From Bremia lactucae (taxonomy: Eukaryota; Oomycota; Peronosporomycetes; Peronosporales; Peronosporaceae), in assembly GCF_004359215.1 (NCBI RefSeq), contig NW_027152180.1:8833-72832 (forward strand): 64,000 bases of DNA. The letters run 5' to 3'. Below, piece after piece: positions 1 through 10,597 of the stretch; the stretch's first letter is position 1, and each line of letters opens with the position of its first letter. The notes beneath the pieces are model-generated. The model ran no database searches. It was not told the origin of the DNA and saw only the letters and a program-made list of their open reading frames with translations. A program made the translations under genes and the position numbers.

Positions 1-374
1 AAAGCTTAAGGAATCCTAGTTCAAGGGATTCAGGGGTTCGTAGAACCAAGTGGCAACTAGTGCCCAAGAGGATATACCTTAGAAAGGCTTCTATCTCTTA
101 CAGATCAATGCGCAAGCCTTAGGAAGGCACTTAATGCTTTAAGATCAAAAGGGGAACTGAACTTTATTTAATTATTTAAATCTAAAAACCTTACCCTAGC
201 TGATTAAAAAAATTAATTTTGGCCGCCACATTTATATCTGGCGGCAGCCACATTTATTACTCATAATAAATGGGATTTGAGTAACACTATTTTAAAGTTA
301 GATAAAAGGGTATTTTGCCCATAAAGTAAATGTACCACAATAACGGTTCTCCAACCGATGTGTGCCCCATTACA
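1..374 (+). repeat. LTR-D fragment, truncated by window edge
   Basis: The stretch is the reverse complement of 46610-46990 with clear base-level similarity throughout, including the segment reading gtaccacaataacggttctc. Its right end, CCCCATTACA at 365-374, is the inverted form of the TGTAATGGGG start at 46610. The other end lies outside the window. Part of the full-length copy at 46990-47226 resembles LTR-B, so LTR-D and LTR-B are probably related gypsy LTRs. No coding capacity is seen. Confidence 0.7.
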
Positions 375-775
375 GTAGCTGTACAGTAATCGGTGCAACT
401 GTTGATTATTAAATACCGAAGGTTTCCCGACACACGAAGCATTCGTCAAGAATATAAAATCTGGAAGCATTAGGCTTCAGTATACAATCTGATTGATGCT
501 CTCTCGATTACTGTCATTTTGTTACGCAAAAGAAGGAATTGTATATATAACAAGAACCATAAAATACCTTCTTTGTTTGTTAACGTCCGAGTCGACACAG
601 CGCGAAAAAACGAAAATGTGGCAAGAAAAGCTATAAAATTTGTATTTTGAAGGAAAGTCGTATTATTTCGAAAGCCAAGAAGTCTCAATCTACTACAATT
701 TGGAGTCCAACAACAGCCATTCGTGCTGCAGGACCGCGCTTTATTTTAAATAATAGTAAATGCCAATGAAGTGGC
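375..775. other. No gene seen; flank of HNH-like relic
   Basis: About 400 bases between the LTR-D fragment and the HNH-like relic. Only short, low-complexity reading frames occur (69 and 72 codons, minus strand) with no recognisable motif. It is probably the 3' flank of the relic. Confidence 0.5.
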
Positions 776-1320
776 TTAAATAACTTCAGCCTCCAGAAGA
801 CTGCGACGAAAAAAATCCATTTTATCGCTCAGGTCAACACCGAACCAAAAGTCTGGGAAATCAGCCAAGATGCGTGCCACGCTTGCCTGAAGGTACAAAC
901 ATCGATTATATGGTCGTTCGAGGCCAATAAATGCCAAAGCGTTGCCATCCACGTCACCAAATGTTGTTTTTACATCAAACTCGTATGGCTCTTGCGTCAA
1001 CGATATGTTCTCATATAGTTCTGTTATCTGTGTCGCATCAAGCACTTTTTTGTTTCTACTACTGTCGATAACCATATCAATGAGACGCGTGTTCCGGATA
1101 TTTGGGTCAAAAGCTTCAAACGAAAGGCGCCGGTATTATCACGAATAAAGCTGATATGGAAATGGTCGAAATGCATACTTTAAAGGCTTGAAAAGCAACA
1201 TACCATTCTTCGCGTCATCAATATCCGATATCTTCAGAAACCTATCCGCCACATCTTCGTTGCTGCGCCGAAACAAATGTGACGCAATCACGAGGGACTT
1301 TGGAACCGCGATATAACGGG
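776..1320 (-). pseudogene. HNH-endonuclease-like gene relic
   Basis: Reading the minus strand from about 1320 gives IASHLFRRSN, then DIDDAKNGMLLFKPL followed by an AF-rich stretch, then a TGA near 1148. The reading continues in other frames as FIRDNTGAFRLKLL and DPNIRNTRLID and ends in an open 99-codon frame at 1075-776. The order AH(I/L), (D)DxxNG(L/M)L, FD/AF is what is expected of HNH_2-type nuclease domains that are common as uncharacterised oomycete proteins (family knowledge). At least two frameshifts and one stop make it non-functional as read. The N-terminal part is missing: a solo LTR begins 15 bases beyond it. It could instead be a gene with unusual introns, but I see no convincing splice sites at the breaks. 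Confidence 0.45.
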
Positions 1321-1335
1321 CTAAAGTTGACCTAA

Positions 1336-1930
1336 TGTTACACAGTCCCCGTTAAGTACGTTAGATGTACTTAAGGGGATTGTCAATTACGAAAATAATT
1401 GTAATTAGACCCAACACTCGGGTGTGGTGCACATTTGTGACCAACCCTTGTGGATGTGATGCACATGGGTGCATTCACATTAGGAGGGATGACGCCCAGC
1501 GTCATCCGTGATGACGGCTAGCGTCATCCGTTACGCGAGGTATCTATAAAGATACGCTCGCAATACATATTAGATGATATTTATAGAGATAACATTTTAA
1601 TTGGTAAAAATAGGTATTTCTATTTAATTCTATTAAATATAAATCTGTCTGAAAACTACTTCCTACTTGGTAAGTGCGCGTGCGTGACGACACTTAACCA
1701 GAGTACTTAGTGTGTTGGGTGAGGTCGCTTGCGCGCCCACCACAACTACCTCACTGCACGCAAGAGAAGCAGGTTTTACCGCTTCCTCGCTGTGCTAGGG
1801 TGTGTGTCTAAGTAGAGCGTGGCCGCATTACGACGTGCCCGCCTACATGGTAGGTCCAATTACATCGTTAGGTACACAAAGTGTACTTTACGGTGATTGC
1901 GTAAAATTAGGGCAACTTTAGCCCGTTACA
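1336..1930 (+). mobile_element. Solo LTR, family B
   Basis: 595 bp running from TGTTACACAG to AGCCCGTTACA. The flanking pentamers are cctaa (1331-1335) and tctaa (1931-1935), a target-site duplication with one mismatch. The sequence is similar to the truncated copy at 58315-58692 and to the minus-strand LTR at 24700-25208. No internal element sequence is attached, so it is most likely a solo LTR left by LTR-LTR recombination. It lies 138 bp upstream of the TBCD start codon and therefore forms part of that gene's 5' region. Confidence 0.75.
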
Positions 1931-2068
1931 TCTAACGTGACGTATGCAAGTGCTCTGTGACTTGTCACAATTTTGGCTTGACTAATTTAAAAATTGGAGA
2001 TATAAAACGAAAAAACAAGCTCGAAAACTGCGAAAAAGTTAAGTAAAGCAATTTTACGGACGCTGATC

Positions 2069-5000
2069 ATGGCAGTAGATACGATAGGATCAAGTGGCGA
2101 GAGCTGTAATGAGCGGCTTTATTTTGAAGAACGCGACCAAGTGTATGAGCTTCTCAATAGGTTAGTGAATTCGCGTCCTACGACGCCGCAAAGCGATTTG
2201 GACCGCGACTTTCTAGCTGATCATGCCACCATCTTGCAGATTGTATGCAGCAGCCTTTTATTCTCCTTCACTGTAATCGGTAGTCCCTTCTAATCTGCTC
2301 TACTATCGTAGCTTGATCGATACTTGGAGCAGTCACATCTTCTAGACTCTCATCTGCGTGACATGCTGGCCCCTCTTGTCGCAGAGATCAAGCGGGTGAT
2401 GATTGAAAGGGTCCAAACAGCAGAAGCTCTAGATGGAGTTGCATTTCCTTGCCAAGTGTATCGAAATCCACGGCTGCATAAGTTATTTCAAATCGTGTAT
2501 CAGCTGTGCAAGGTTCGTGGGTACAAGACAGTGGTGAAGCTACTGCCCCACGAAGTAAGTGATTTTGAGCCAACGGTGCAACTGCTGCAATCGCAGGATC
2601 GGTCAGACTACTCGACATGGGAGATGCGCTACGTTTTACTGCTGTGGCTTTCAATGTTGTGCCTCGTACCATTTCATTTAACCACCATCGACTCGTCTTT
2701 TACAAGTGACAATACCACTGGCACAATTTTGCTTGTGTCGAACATCATCACGCTTTGTAAAGGTTATCTTTGTGATCCAGGTGCGACGCAAGTGGCAGCA
2801 GCTGTGTGTTTGTCACGATTATTAAGCCGACCTGATATGGAGCAGCAATACTTAATCCAGTTTCTTCATTGGGCCAATCGAGAACTCATTCGTGCTGCCG
2901 AGATCACAACCGACATGCGCGTATTGCAGTTTAAAGTGACAGGCATCATGCGGTGCTTGGCTCATATTGCCAAGAACGCGCCACGCGAACAGCACATTGA
3001 AGCGAGTCGTGTCTATTTTGCTACCGTCATGAAGCTCGTGGCCCAATTTACTAATAATCATGCAAACTCGAACCATCCAAGCAGCAATATATTGCATCGT
3101 AAACTCAGCGTCAAGCTAGTGCAACGTCTAGGAATGTTGTATTTGTCCCCAAAGGTGCGCTCGTGGCGTTACAGCCGGGGGTTACGATCCCTTGAAATTA
3201 ATATGCAGCTTTTTGGATTGATAACTAATACCACTGGCTCATCGACACGAAATCTTTCATGTGATTCAAGTCATGAGACAGATGATGAAATGTTTTACGT
3301 GGTAGAAGAACTAGAGCAGATCGTCGAGGCGCTTTTGTGTGGCTTACGAGATAAAGACACCGTCGTACGGTGGTCGGCTGCAAAGGGAGTCGGACGAATC
3401 ACGGGACGCTTACCCTATGAATTTGCGGACGATATTGTTCTGTCCGTGCTCGAACTTTTTGTGGTAACGGAAGATGATGGCGCATGGCATGGGGCCAGTT
3501 TGGCACTAGCGGAACTAGCTCGTCGTGGTGTCTTGCTCCCGCAACGTCTTCCTGATGCAGTAGACTGCGTGGCGAGAGCTTTGCAGTATGACGTTCGAAG
3601 AGGTGCCTACAGCATTGGTGCTCACGTGCGGGACGCTGCTTGCTACGCGTGCTGGTCTTTTGCACGTGCATACGAACCGTCACTGCTCACACCTTGGCTC
3701 ACACAAGTACTTGCTCCCGCTATGCTTGTCAATTGCGTCTTTGATCGTGAACTCAATTGTCGTCGAGCAGCATCCGCAGCATTTCAAGAAAACGTTGGAC
3801 GTCAAGGGCGACTGAATTTTCCAAATGGCATCGACTTGCTGACAAAAGCCGACTATTTCTCTGTAGTGAATATACGACATGCCTACTTGGATGTAAGCGT
3901 CTTTATTGCAACGTATCCAGAGTACCGATACGCATTGCTGAAGCATCTATTGGACATGAAAATTGTCCATTGGGATGTTCAAATTCGTACACTTGCCGCT
4001 GCTGCAATGGGAAAAATTGGTGTATTAGACCCGTCGCACGCGACGAGGCAACTGTTTCCACAACTTCTTGCATATGCTCTTTCTTCAGATGCGGAAGTGA
4101 TTGTTCGACATGGTGCTTTACTCAGTATCGCTGAATTGCTCACGAATCTCGCTCAAGTTCCTGTATATTTTGATGGCGAGCTGCAGAAAAAGGTGAAGAT
4201 GCTGCCTATTGAAATTGATAAGCGGCGATTATTCCGTGGTCGCGGGGGTGATATGATCCGATGTGCACTTTGTAATGTAATTGAAGTGACCGCAACTTCT
4301 CGAATGAATCTCGGATTCGCTCATATCAAGAAATACCTTGCCATACTAGAAGAATGTTTTGTGAATCCTAATGAGAGTGTACGCGATGCAGCTATTGCTG
4401 CCTTTGGCGCTTTCACGGCTCAATACTGTCGTAAAGTCTTTCAAAAAGACATTTCGGTCCATGTGAAATACATGCAGGAAATCATACCACGATACATCAA
4501 CTGTGGCATTATGATATTGCTCAAGGAAAATAGTAGACACGATCGAGTTCCAAACCCGAATGTGACTGCACGGCGAGGATTTTTGCAAGCTGTGGGAATC
4601 GCCACGAAGGAGCTCATTCAGCCTTGCATTGTGAAAGTATTGGATGCTGTGATTCAATCTACACTGGTCCAGGAGCAGCAAAGTGAGACAGAGGACCCTG
4701 GAAGTCGTGTGGCGGCGGTTCAAGCATTGGTGAATCTTTGTTCTCGACCTCCGGCTGAGCTCGATATTTGTGGTATGGAAGGCATTGTCGTACAGACGCT
4801 CGTCCAATGCATTCAGCGAGACTACCGTCTTGATGAGCGTGGAGATGTCGGCTCCTGGGTCCGCAAAGAAGCGATGAAAGGGCTTGAAAAATTGATGCTT
4901 GGAGAAAGCTCCGACGCTCAAGACCAGCACGGTCTTTTTATCGGTGCGAGCGTTCTGACAGATTATGGTGTAGGTATCATTGTCGATAAATTGTCTGCTA

Positions 5001-6500
5001 GAAAGCTTAAAAGTGGAGAAAGAAGCGAATCCAACCCGGTGTGCTATGTCAAGTTTGAGAAGCCTGTCCTGGGGTACTACTACTTCAGCCCAAATGGAGT
5101 GGGTCTTATCCATGCTAGAAAATTGATTGTGAATACCAGTCGACCACAACGCAGTGTTGAAAAATCATTTCTTGATTTTGATGCTCGTATGAAATTCGCA
5201 ATTGGGCACACGAATTCCGATCTAGGACTTGCAACTCCTTTCGTGCGGCGGCTATCTCCAGATCTCGTCGGCAGTGTTGTAAGTAATGCACTCTGTAAAT
5301 GGTACCTTCGCTTTGTGATGGGGTATCTAAATAATTGAATTTGTCTAGGTTGGAGCACTCGCGAAGCAATTAGCAGAAAAGCTTGATTCGATACGGAATA
5401 CAGCAGGAAAGGTCTTGTTTCGGTTATTGCATTCAACGAATCCGCGCGTTGACGGCATACCGAATCGATTACAGCTCGAAGAAATTTTCCCTTCAAGGCT
5501 CGTCATCAATTGGTCCAGGCCTCACGACACTTTTCCTTTAGTTGTAAAAATGATGGAGATTCCAGACTTTATGGAAGAAATTGCAGCTGGTCTTGTCATT
5601 AGTGTGGGAGGGCTGACTGAAAGCGTAGTAAAGGCTTCTAAAGAATCGTTATTTAATTGGATGCGCACGCACTTACGGGCTCAAAAAATTGGACTACTTG
5701 AACGATTTGGCTTGTTCTTGGTGACACTGTTGTCGCGCCATCACCTTAATGATCGCGTCGCAATTCCGCTAATGAAGACTTTGGCGCTGCTACTAGAGTC
5801 GAATTTGTTTCGCTTTTTATTCCCAAAGCGTCTCTTATGTACTAGTAGTGAAATAAGTTGTAGCGACTTTGGAGAACGTTTGTACGCAGTGCTGCGACAT
5901 GGAGTGCAAAGGTGTTCATCGATTCCAAAGCTTAGCGCTGCAATCAGTGTGCTTATTGGATTGCTTCCGAGCGATCCAAAGACTGAAACTAAGACTTTGC
6001 GAGCTTTAGTACTGTTCCTGGGACACAAATTTCCCAAGATACGAACATTAACTGCAGAAAAGCTGTACACCCGCTTGCTTCTTCACGACGAAGTAATTGA
6101 CACGAATAAGGTTTGTGGGGCTGTAGTTTGAAGTCGTACTATATTTGCTTGATGCCTAACGAATTGTCATGTCTCTAGTGCGATTCAGTGGTCCAAGTAT
6201 TAAGCGACACTGCATGGGACGCTTCGGTAAGCTGAGCTACAGTTTGTATTAAAGTGAAGCGACTGACTTAAAGATTAAACGCTTCTAGATTTCTCAGGTG
6301 CGCTCTGCTCGAGACAAGTTGCTACAAGTCTTAGGCATGGATATACCGCCGAAGAAAACGTACGTCGTCAATCTTTCATTAGCTAATATATATATACTCA
6401 TAAGCATTATCGATATTCGAATAGACCTCTTCCACTAGAAACTCAGGCCATACAAGGTGCACAAAATTACCAGGAACTTATCAAGGAAACGGGCTATTAG
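2069..6500 (+). CDS. TBCD: Tubulin-folding cofactor D
   Basis: HEAT/ARM-repeat chaperone that receives beta-tubulin and, with cofactors C and E, releases assembled alpha/beta dimers in the cytosol (family knowledge). I resolve six exons: 2069-2242, 2312-5278, 5349-6110, 6179-6226, 6298-6359 and 6425-6500. All introns are GT..AG, 65-72 nt, and the joins keep frame, giving 1362 aa (animal orthologues are about 1200). Diagnostic stretches are LDRYLEQSHLLDSHL at the exon 2 start, the VLSDTAWDA motif in exon 4 (residues about 1302-1317) and VRSARDKLLQVLG in exon 5, all typical of cofactor D. The last junction (6359/6425) was chosen because it alone keeps the frame through to QELIKETGY and a TAG at 6498-6500. 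The central region is a repetitive alpha-helical solenoid. No frame damage is seen. A solo LTR sits just upstream. Confidence 0.93.
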
Positions 6501-7048
6501 TATTTATTATAAGTATCGATACACCAAACAAAGGGTGCTTGTCTTTTGCCAATGATTGTGGCATGGAATAAGTGCGAGCTAGGGATGATGGCTTATCTTT
6601 CTGAGCTGCAGTCGTCAATACGAGGGCCCAATAGTGCCTTTCGTTATGCACAATTATAAGAAATTGCCGAGAGAGTGGTATAAGATCTGACCGTAGACAT
6701 GAGGCTCGCAGCTGGTGTATGTAACTTCCTTTACTTCAACAACCCATCCGATGAAAAATAAACATGACGACCTATCGAATTGCATGCACTAAAAAGTCAG
6801 CGGAACCTCATTATCATTGGTTCTAAATACACCACCATCAGCACGTACCTACATACGTCTTCACGACGGGACAAACTTCTAGCACGGGCTCACAAATCGT
6901 GGCCTCGCACAAGTAATTGTTCGATAGCAGGTTGTTGCCGTCTGCATTATTTTGTGTCGCAGTAGCGATTCAACCAAGGTATTCAACAATTTTGCAGCTG
7001 AATAGCAAGCAACACTTATTCAATTCACGACCTTCTTCAAACTATACG
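6501..7048. other. Intergenic, upstream of GH17 gene
   Basis: 548 bases between the TBCD stop and the GH17 start. Only short open frames are present and no repeat family is recognised. It presumably holds the TBCD 3' UTR and the GH17 promoter. An upstream in-frame ATG at 6917 exists but is not favoured (see the GH17 entry). Confidence 0.5.
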
Positions 7049-8380
7049 ATGAAGCTCTTCCTCCCAACTGTTGCATACTCGGCGCTTTTCATGTTTTTGG
7101 GCACTTCAAATGCTCTCAACGTGAAGGTGTATGGAATTAATTACAACATGCGTCAAGGAGCCGACTGGGAACCCGAACACATTAAGTGCAAGAGTGTTGA
7201 ACAAGTGCAGAAGGACATGTATGCTCTTAAGCAGGTGACGGACCGCGTGCGCATCTACTCGCTCGTGGACTGCAATCAAGCGGAGCATCTGCTTCCCGCT
7301 GCAAAACGTGCTGGTTTGCAGGTGCATTTGGGCATATGGACGACCAAAGACCACAATTACCTGCTACAGGAGAAGGCTAACCTTGCCAGGATCATTGACT
7401 TGGGTCTCTACGACAACAACATCATCGGTCTGCATGTTGGTAGCGAAACCATTTATCGCAAAGAAATCACCGCTGAAACTGCAATTGCCTACATGAATGA
7501 AATTCGGGGTTACCTTCGATCGCGCAACATCTACACGCCAGTAACCATCGCAGATGTCATCGATGTTTACTATGAATACCCACAGATTGCCGATGCCGTT
7601 GACTACTATAATGTCAATGAATTTGCGTACTGGGAGGGCGTTGACACAAATGAAGGCGCGGCTAAAACACTCGATCGGATTCGTGCGATCCGAGTTAAGG
7701 CCTATCAGACGAATAAAGTAATGAATCTTGCTGAGGTTGGCTGGAGCTCCGGAGGCTATAACAAGACCACGGGTGATTCTTCCCCGGCCAGTCAAGCCAA
7801 GTTCTTTTCGGATTTCTACAAGGTGGCAACTTCGGTCAAGATGCCATACTATTGGTACACTGCCTTTGACTCCAAATGGCGTGTGACTAATGGCGGACAT
7901 GATGTCGAGGCCTACTTTGGAGTTTTTCAAGAGGATGACACGATGAAACGCAATTTTCAGGACCTGACGATCGAACTCAATACCCCTCGGGGCATCCTCA
8001 GCGATGTGACGAAATTGCTGCTGACGGAGGTGAATGCTGGCGTCGTCATGACGGGCAAGACGAATAATCGACTCGAGAAGGAGCAGCAGACGTGGTTTTT
8101 TGATTTTAAGACCCAGCAAGTGCGCTCTCAAAGTGGTGATCGCTGCTTGGACGCGTTTCAGCCCTGGGATGGTGGGAAAGTGCATTGTTATCGCTGCATG
8201 GACAATGAAAAGAACCAGAAGTGGGCGTACGAACAATCGACTGGCAAGCTCAAGCACGCAACGTACAATGGCTTCTGTCTGGATGTGGACATTGCAAAAA
8301 ATAACTTGGTACAACTCTACGGATGCTCGCCCAACAACCCGAACCAGAAGTGGACCATCCTCGACGCTGCCTCCATTTAG
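7049..8380 (+). CDS. Secreted GH17 glucanase with C-terminal ricin-type lectin domain
   Basis: A 443-aa single-exon protein. The frame is open from 6917, but I start at 7049 because residues 1-22 then form a classical signal peptide (MKLF start, hydrophobic core, cleavage near SNA/LN). Residues 25-310 match glycoside hydrolase family 17, enzymes that hydrolyse beta-1,3-glucans. E133 in the GSE motif of strand 4 is the expected acid/base and E229 in LAEVGWSS the expected nucleophile. Residues about 345-443 form a ricin-B/CBM13-like carbohydrate-binding module with two QxW signatures (NQKW at 389-392 and NQKW at 432-435) and paired cysteines. The combination suggests an extracellular or wall-bound glucanase acting on the oomycete's own glucan wall or on host callose; which one is inference. 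Codon use and frame are clean. The gene stands alone, with no repeat between it and TBCD. Confidence 0.9.
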   Translation: MKLFLPTVAYSALFMFLGTSNALNVKVYGINYNMRQGADWEPEHIKCKSVEQVQKDMYALKQVTDRVRIYSLVDCNQAEHLLPAAKRAGLQVHLGIWTTKDHNYLLQEKANLARIIDLGLYDNNIIGLHVGSETIYRKEITAETAIAYMNEIRGYLRSRNIYTPVTIADVIDVYYEYPQIADAVDYYNVNEFAYWEGVDTNEGAAKTLDRIRAIRVKAYQTNKVMNLAEVGWSSGGYNKTTGDSSPASQAKFFSDFYKVATSVKMPYYWYTAFDSKWRVTNGGHDVEAYFGVFQEDDTMKRNFQDLTIELNTPRGILSDVTKLLLTEVNAGVVMTGKTNNRLEKEQQTWFFDFKTQQVRSQSGDRCLDAFQPWDGGKVHCYRCMDNEKNQKWAYEQSTGKLKHATYNGFCLDVDIAKNNLVQLYGCSPNNPNQKWTILDAASI

Positions 8381-8939
8381 AAAGTTTGTCTCCAACGAGT
8401 TTCTTGCCTTTAAAAAAATGTAGTTTTCTGAGGATAACCATAAGCGTGCGTGGTTCGTGTTCCCTCTGTGTTTGTCGCAGCGTAGCTGGGCGTTCAACAA
8501 ATATTGCATAAGATGTACACGCGCTAAGGAACAATTGCTTTTTTTACGGAAAGCCACGAAGCAAATTTCGTCTTGATTAGTCTAAATAGTCTGGTTGTTC
8601 ATAGTTTGGTAGGGAGTTATCTCTACGGCCACAGACAATACTACTACGGCCTCAGACATGACCTCAATTTTGCCAACTCTACTACTTCATAACGTTGAAG
8701 ATGTCATAAATAGAACAATGGCCAATGAATACCAATGGTTTTTATACAAATGAGGACATATATTTCTGATTATAAGCGACACAATTGCATCTAGTCACAC
8801 ATCTAATAATATCAAAGACAAACACAACATTCCAAAAACGTGGCATTTGCTTCCGTTGCGACGGCCTAAGCAAGATACGACTTGCCTGTTCCTGGCGACT
8901 AGTAATAATTAATGCAACATATTTACACACATTGAAGCG
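8381..8939. other. Intergenic, no gene recognised
   Basis: Follows the GH17 stop and presumably includes its 3' UTR. A minus-strand open frame at 9044-8742 partly overlaps the VPS4 relic, but its portion below 8940 shows no homology that I recognise. The missing downstream part of the VPS4 relic would be expected here and is absent. Confidence 0.45.
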
Positions 8940-9400
8940 TGAAAACACATAGAAACAATACAGCTTCTTCCCTGTACAGCAAAATTCCCTACCAAGGACG
9001 TCACTGTCCTCTGAAATGCTGTGGAAACCGTGCGGGCAAAACATATGCTTTTAGGAACGAATCTCTCGCAGCATCTAGCCCAGCGACATCTTTCCACTTG
9101 ACATTTGGCTTTTCAGAAACAGCCACGGCTGTATAAGAGCATAGACAATCGTAAGACGAATAATTAATGCAGGAGCTTGAGTCAATTTACATGCCAGCAA
9201 ACCGCACAATTTGGCTGTTTCCGCGGTTGTTTCGGTGTCATCCTCCTTTCCTCCTCTGTGAAAAGCAAAATTTAGCTATAGGTTAAGTGATACCATCCTG
9301 TAAGCAATTCCCGATAAATTTTGCTTGTCCACATCTACGGCTGCTGCCACGGCTTTAGGAGCCTATTTCTTCTCCAGCATTAGCCTTCAACACGCTCATT
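8940..9400 (-). pseudogene. VPS4 AAA-ATPase relic with a retained intron
   Basis: Minus-strand reading from about 9240 gives EDDTETTAETAKL, then after a 62-nt GT..AG intron (9190-9129) AVSEKPNVKWKDVAGLD, LPARFPQHFRG, then a TGA and a TAG around RPW, and GILLY. This order is the linker and start of the AAA domain of VPS4, the ATPase that disassembles ESCRT-III on endosomes (family knowledge). Immediately after GILLY the Walker A P-loop is broken; only a CTGKK remnant is visible in a shifted frame. Weak similarity to the upstream linker (AVAAAVDVDKQNLS) extends to about 9360. The MIT domain and the rest of the ATPase are missing. The retained intron argues for a degraded gene duplicate and against a retrocopy. 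A working VPS4 is expected elsewhere in the genome. Confidence 0.75.
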
Positions 9401-9519
9401 GTAGTTTCTTTAGAATAGGGTTCTTCTCGTCTATGCGGTATCTGTGTTGTGTATACCGCACGTCATGTGTCGCTCCCTAATGCAGGAAAGTATATTTCAA
9501 CGCACATTTTTACGCCTAC

Positions 9520-10547
9520 TGTAACGGGTGTATCGCTACATGTAATTAACACTTAAAGGTTGTTAATTAACATATTATCTAAGGGGAACCGGTAAAGGCA
9601 CACACCCCTTTTGGTATAGTCACCCCCTCACCGTTGGCTTATTTTGATTAAATAAAAATTAGGGTAAGCATGCACTTCCGCAAAATTTGGTAGAAGTAAA
9701 GCAAAAGAAATTAATCCTAAGCTTAACCTCCAAAGACTAACTAACATGCATGCCCTTATCGCTTATTTCCAGTTCAACTTTTCCCTCGCTGCTCGGTTTG
9801 CTGCTCTTTCTTTTCGCTCTTTTTATGACTTGCCAATTCATTGCGGGCGCTCTTGGCTTTTTCTTACCTGTTAAAAACCGTACATTTAACATCGTCAAAC
9901 GAAAACGCGGTTTCTGATGTGCCCAGGGGCAACTCTCATGTAGATAGGGTGTGTGGCCACAGCGATTCCCTAATCTAAGTTAGGGGGTGTGACGTGCCAA
10001 AGGCCAGAAGGGCGATCTAAAAAAGATTCTAAAAAGAATAACTGTTGATTTTTGGATGCAGTGGAATGACCCATAGAGTGAAAATGTTTTATATACCGTT
10101 TTTATTCAATACAGACGGGGAGGGGGTGTAGCTTTACCAAAAGGGATGTGTGGCTATACCGGATCCCTATCTAAAAGGTAGAGAATATTTGGAGAATATT
10201 CTTTACAATAGTATTATTTGGAAAACTTATCCATTGGTAAATATAGGCCATTATATCTGCTTGCTCCGAGCACGCGTGTCAGCGCGCAAAGAGAGAGACA
10301 GATACGACTTTATTTCATGTGTTGTATTAGAATTTTTTTAAAGTAAGTGTTATATAGATAGAAACAGAAGAACTTAATTATATTTAATACAGTTTACTTT
10401 TAATTCGCTTCTAGAAGCAAGTGTTTTAAAGAAAGTCTTCCTCTACACGTACTAGTGCACGTGAAGCGACGTGAGGCACTAATCGCACTGAAGCAGTGCG
10501 AAGTGGACTTGAATTGAAGCAGTACAAGTCGGCAGTGCCCCGTTACA
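9520..10547 (+). mobile_element. LTR-A (5' LTR of element 1), interrupted by a MITE
   Basis: Starts TGTAACGGGTGTATCG at 9520 and ends GTGCCCCGTTACA at 10547. Similar copies lie at 54559-54987 and 58693-59095 (same strand) and, inverted, at 29110-29613, 31856-32226, 55031-55469 and 57301-57758. The LTR itself is about 440 bp once the 586-bp insert is removed. A degenerate primer-binding-like stretch (cttgtagcagttagtagtcc) follows. Confidence 0.85.
9582..10167. mobile_element. MITE inside LTR-A
   Basis: A 586-bp insertion bounded by TATCTA on both sides (9576-9581 and 10168-10173), in line with a 6-bp target duplication. Terminal inverted repeats of about 47 bp lie at 9582-9628 and 10121-10167. 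They share the core CCCTTTTGGTA and a CCGGTA start with a handful of mismatches. No coding frame of note lies between. The uninterrupted LTR-A copies at 55031 and 58693 lack this segment, which shows it is an insertion. The superfamily is not assigned. Confidence 0.8.
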
Positions 10548-10597
10548 CCTTGTAGCAGTTAGTAGTCCGTCCAAGGATAACACTTTCATCATCTAAC

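Noticed and set aside
4346..5149. 267-codon open frame on minus inside TBCD
   Set aside because: Antisense shadow of the TBCD exon 2 frame; no domain seen.
6917..7048. Upstream start for the GH17 protein
   Set aside because: The 44 extra residues would bury the signal peptide; ATG 7049 gives a normal secreted start.
7364..8557. 397-codon open frame on minus, opposite the GH17 gene
   Set aside because: It lies entirely antisense to a gene with clear catalytic motifs and signal peptide, has no recognisable domain, and is the kind of shadow frame that codon bias produces.
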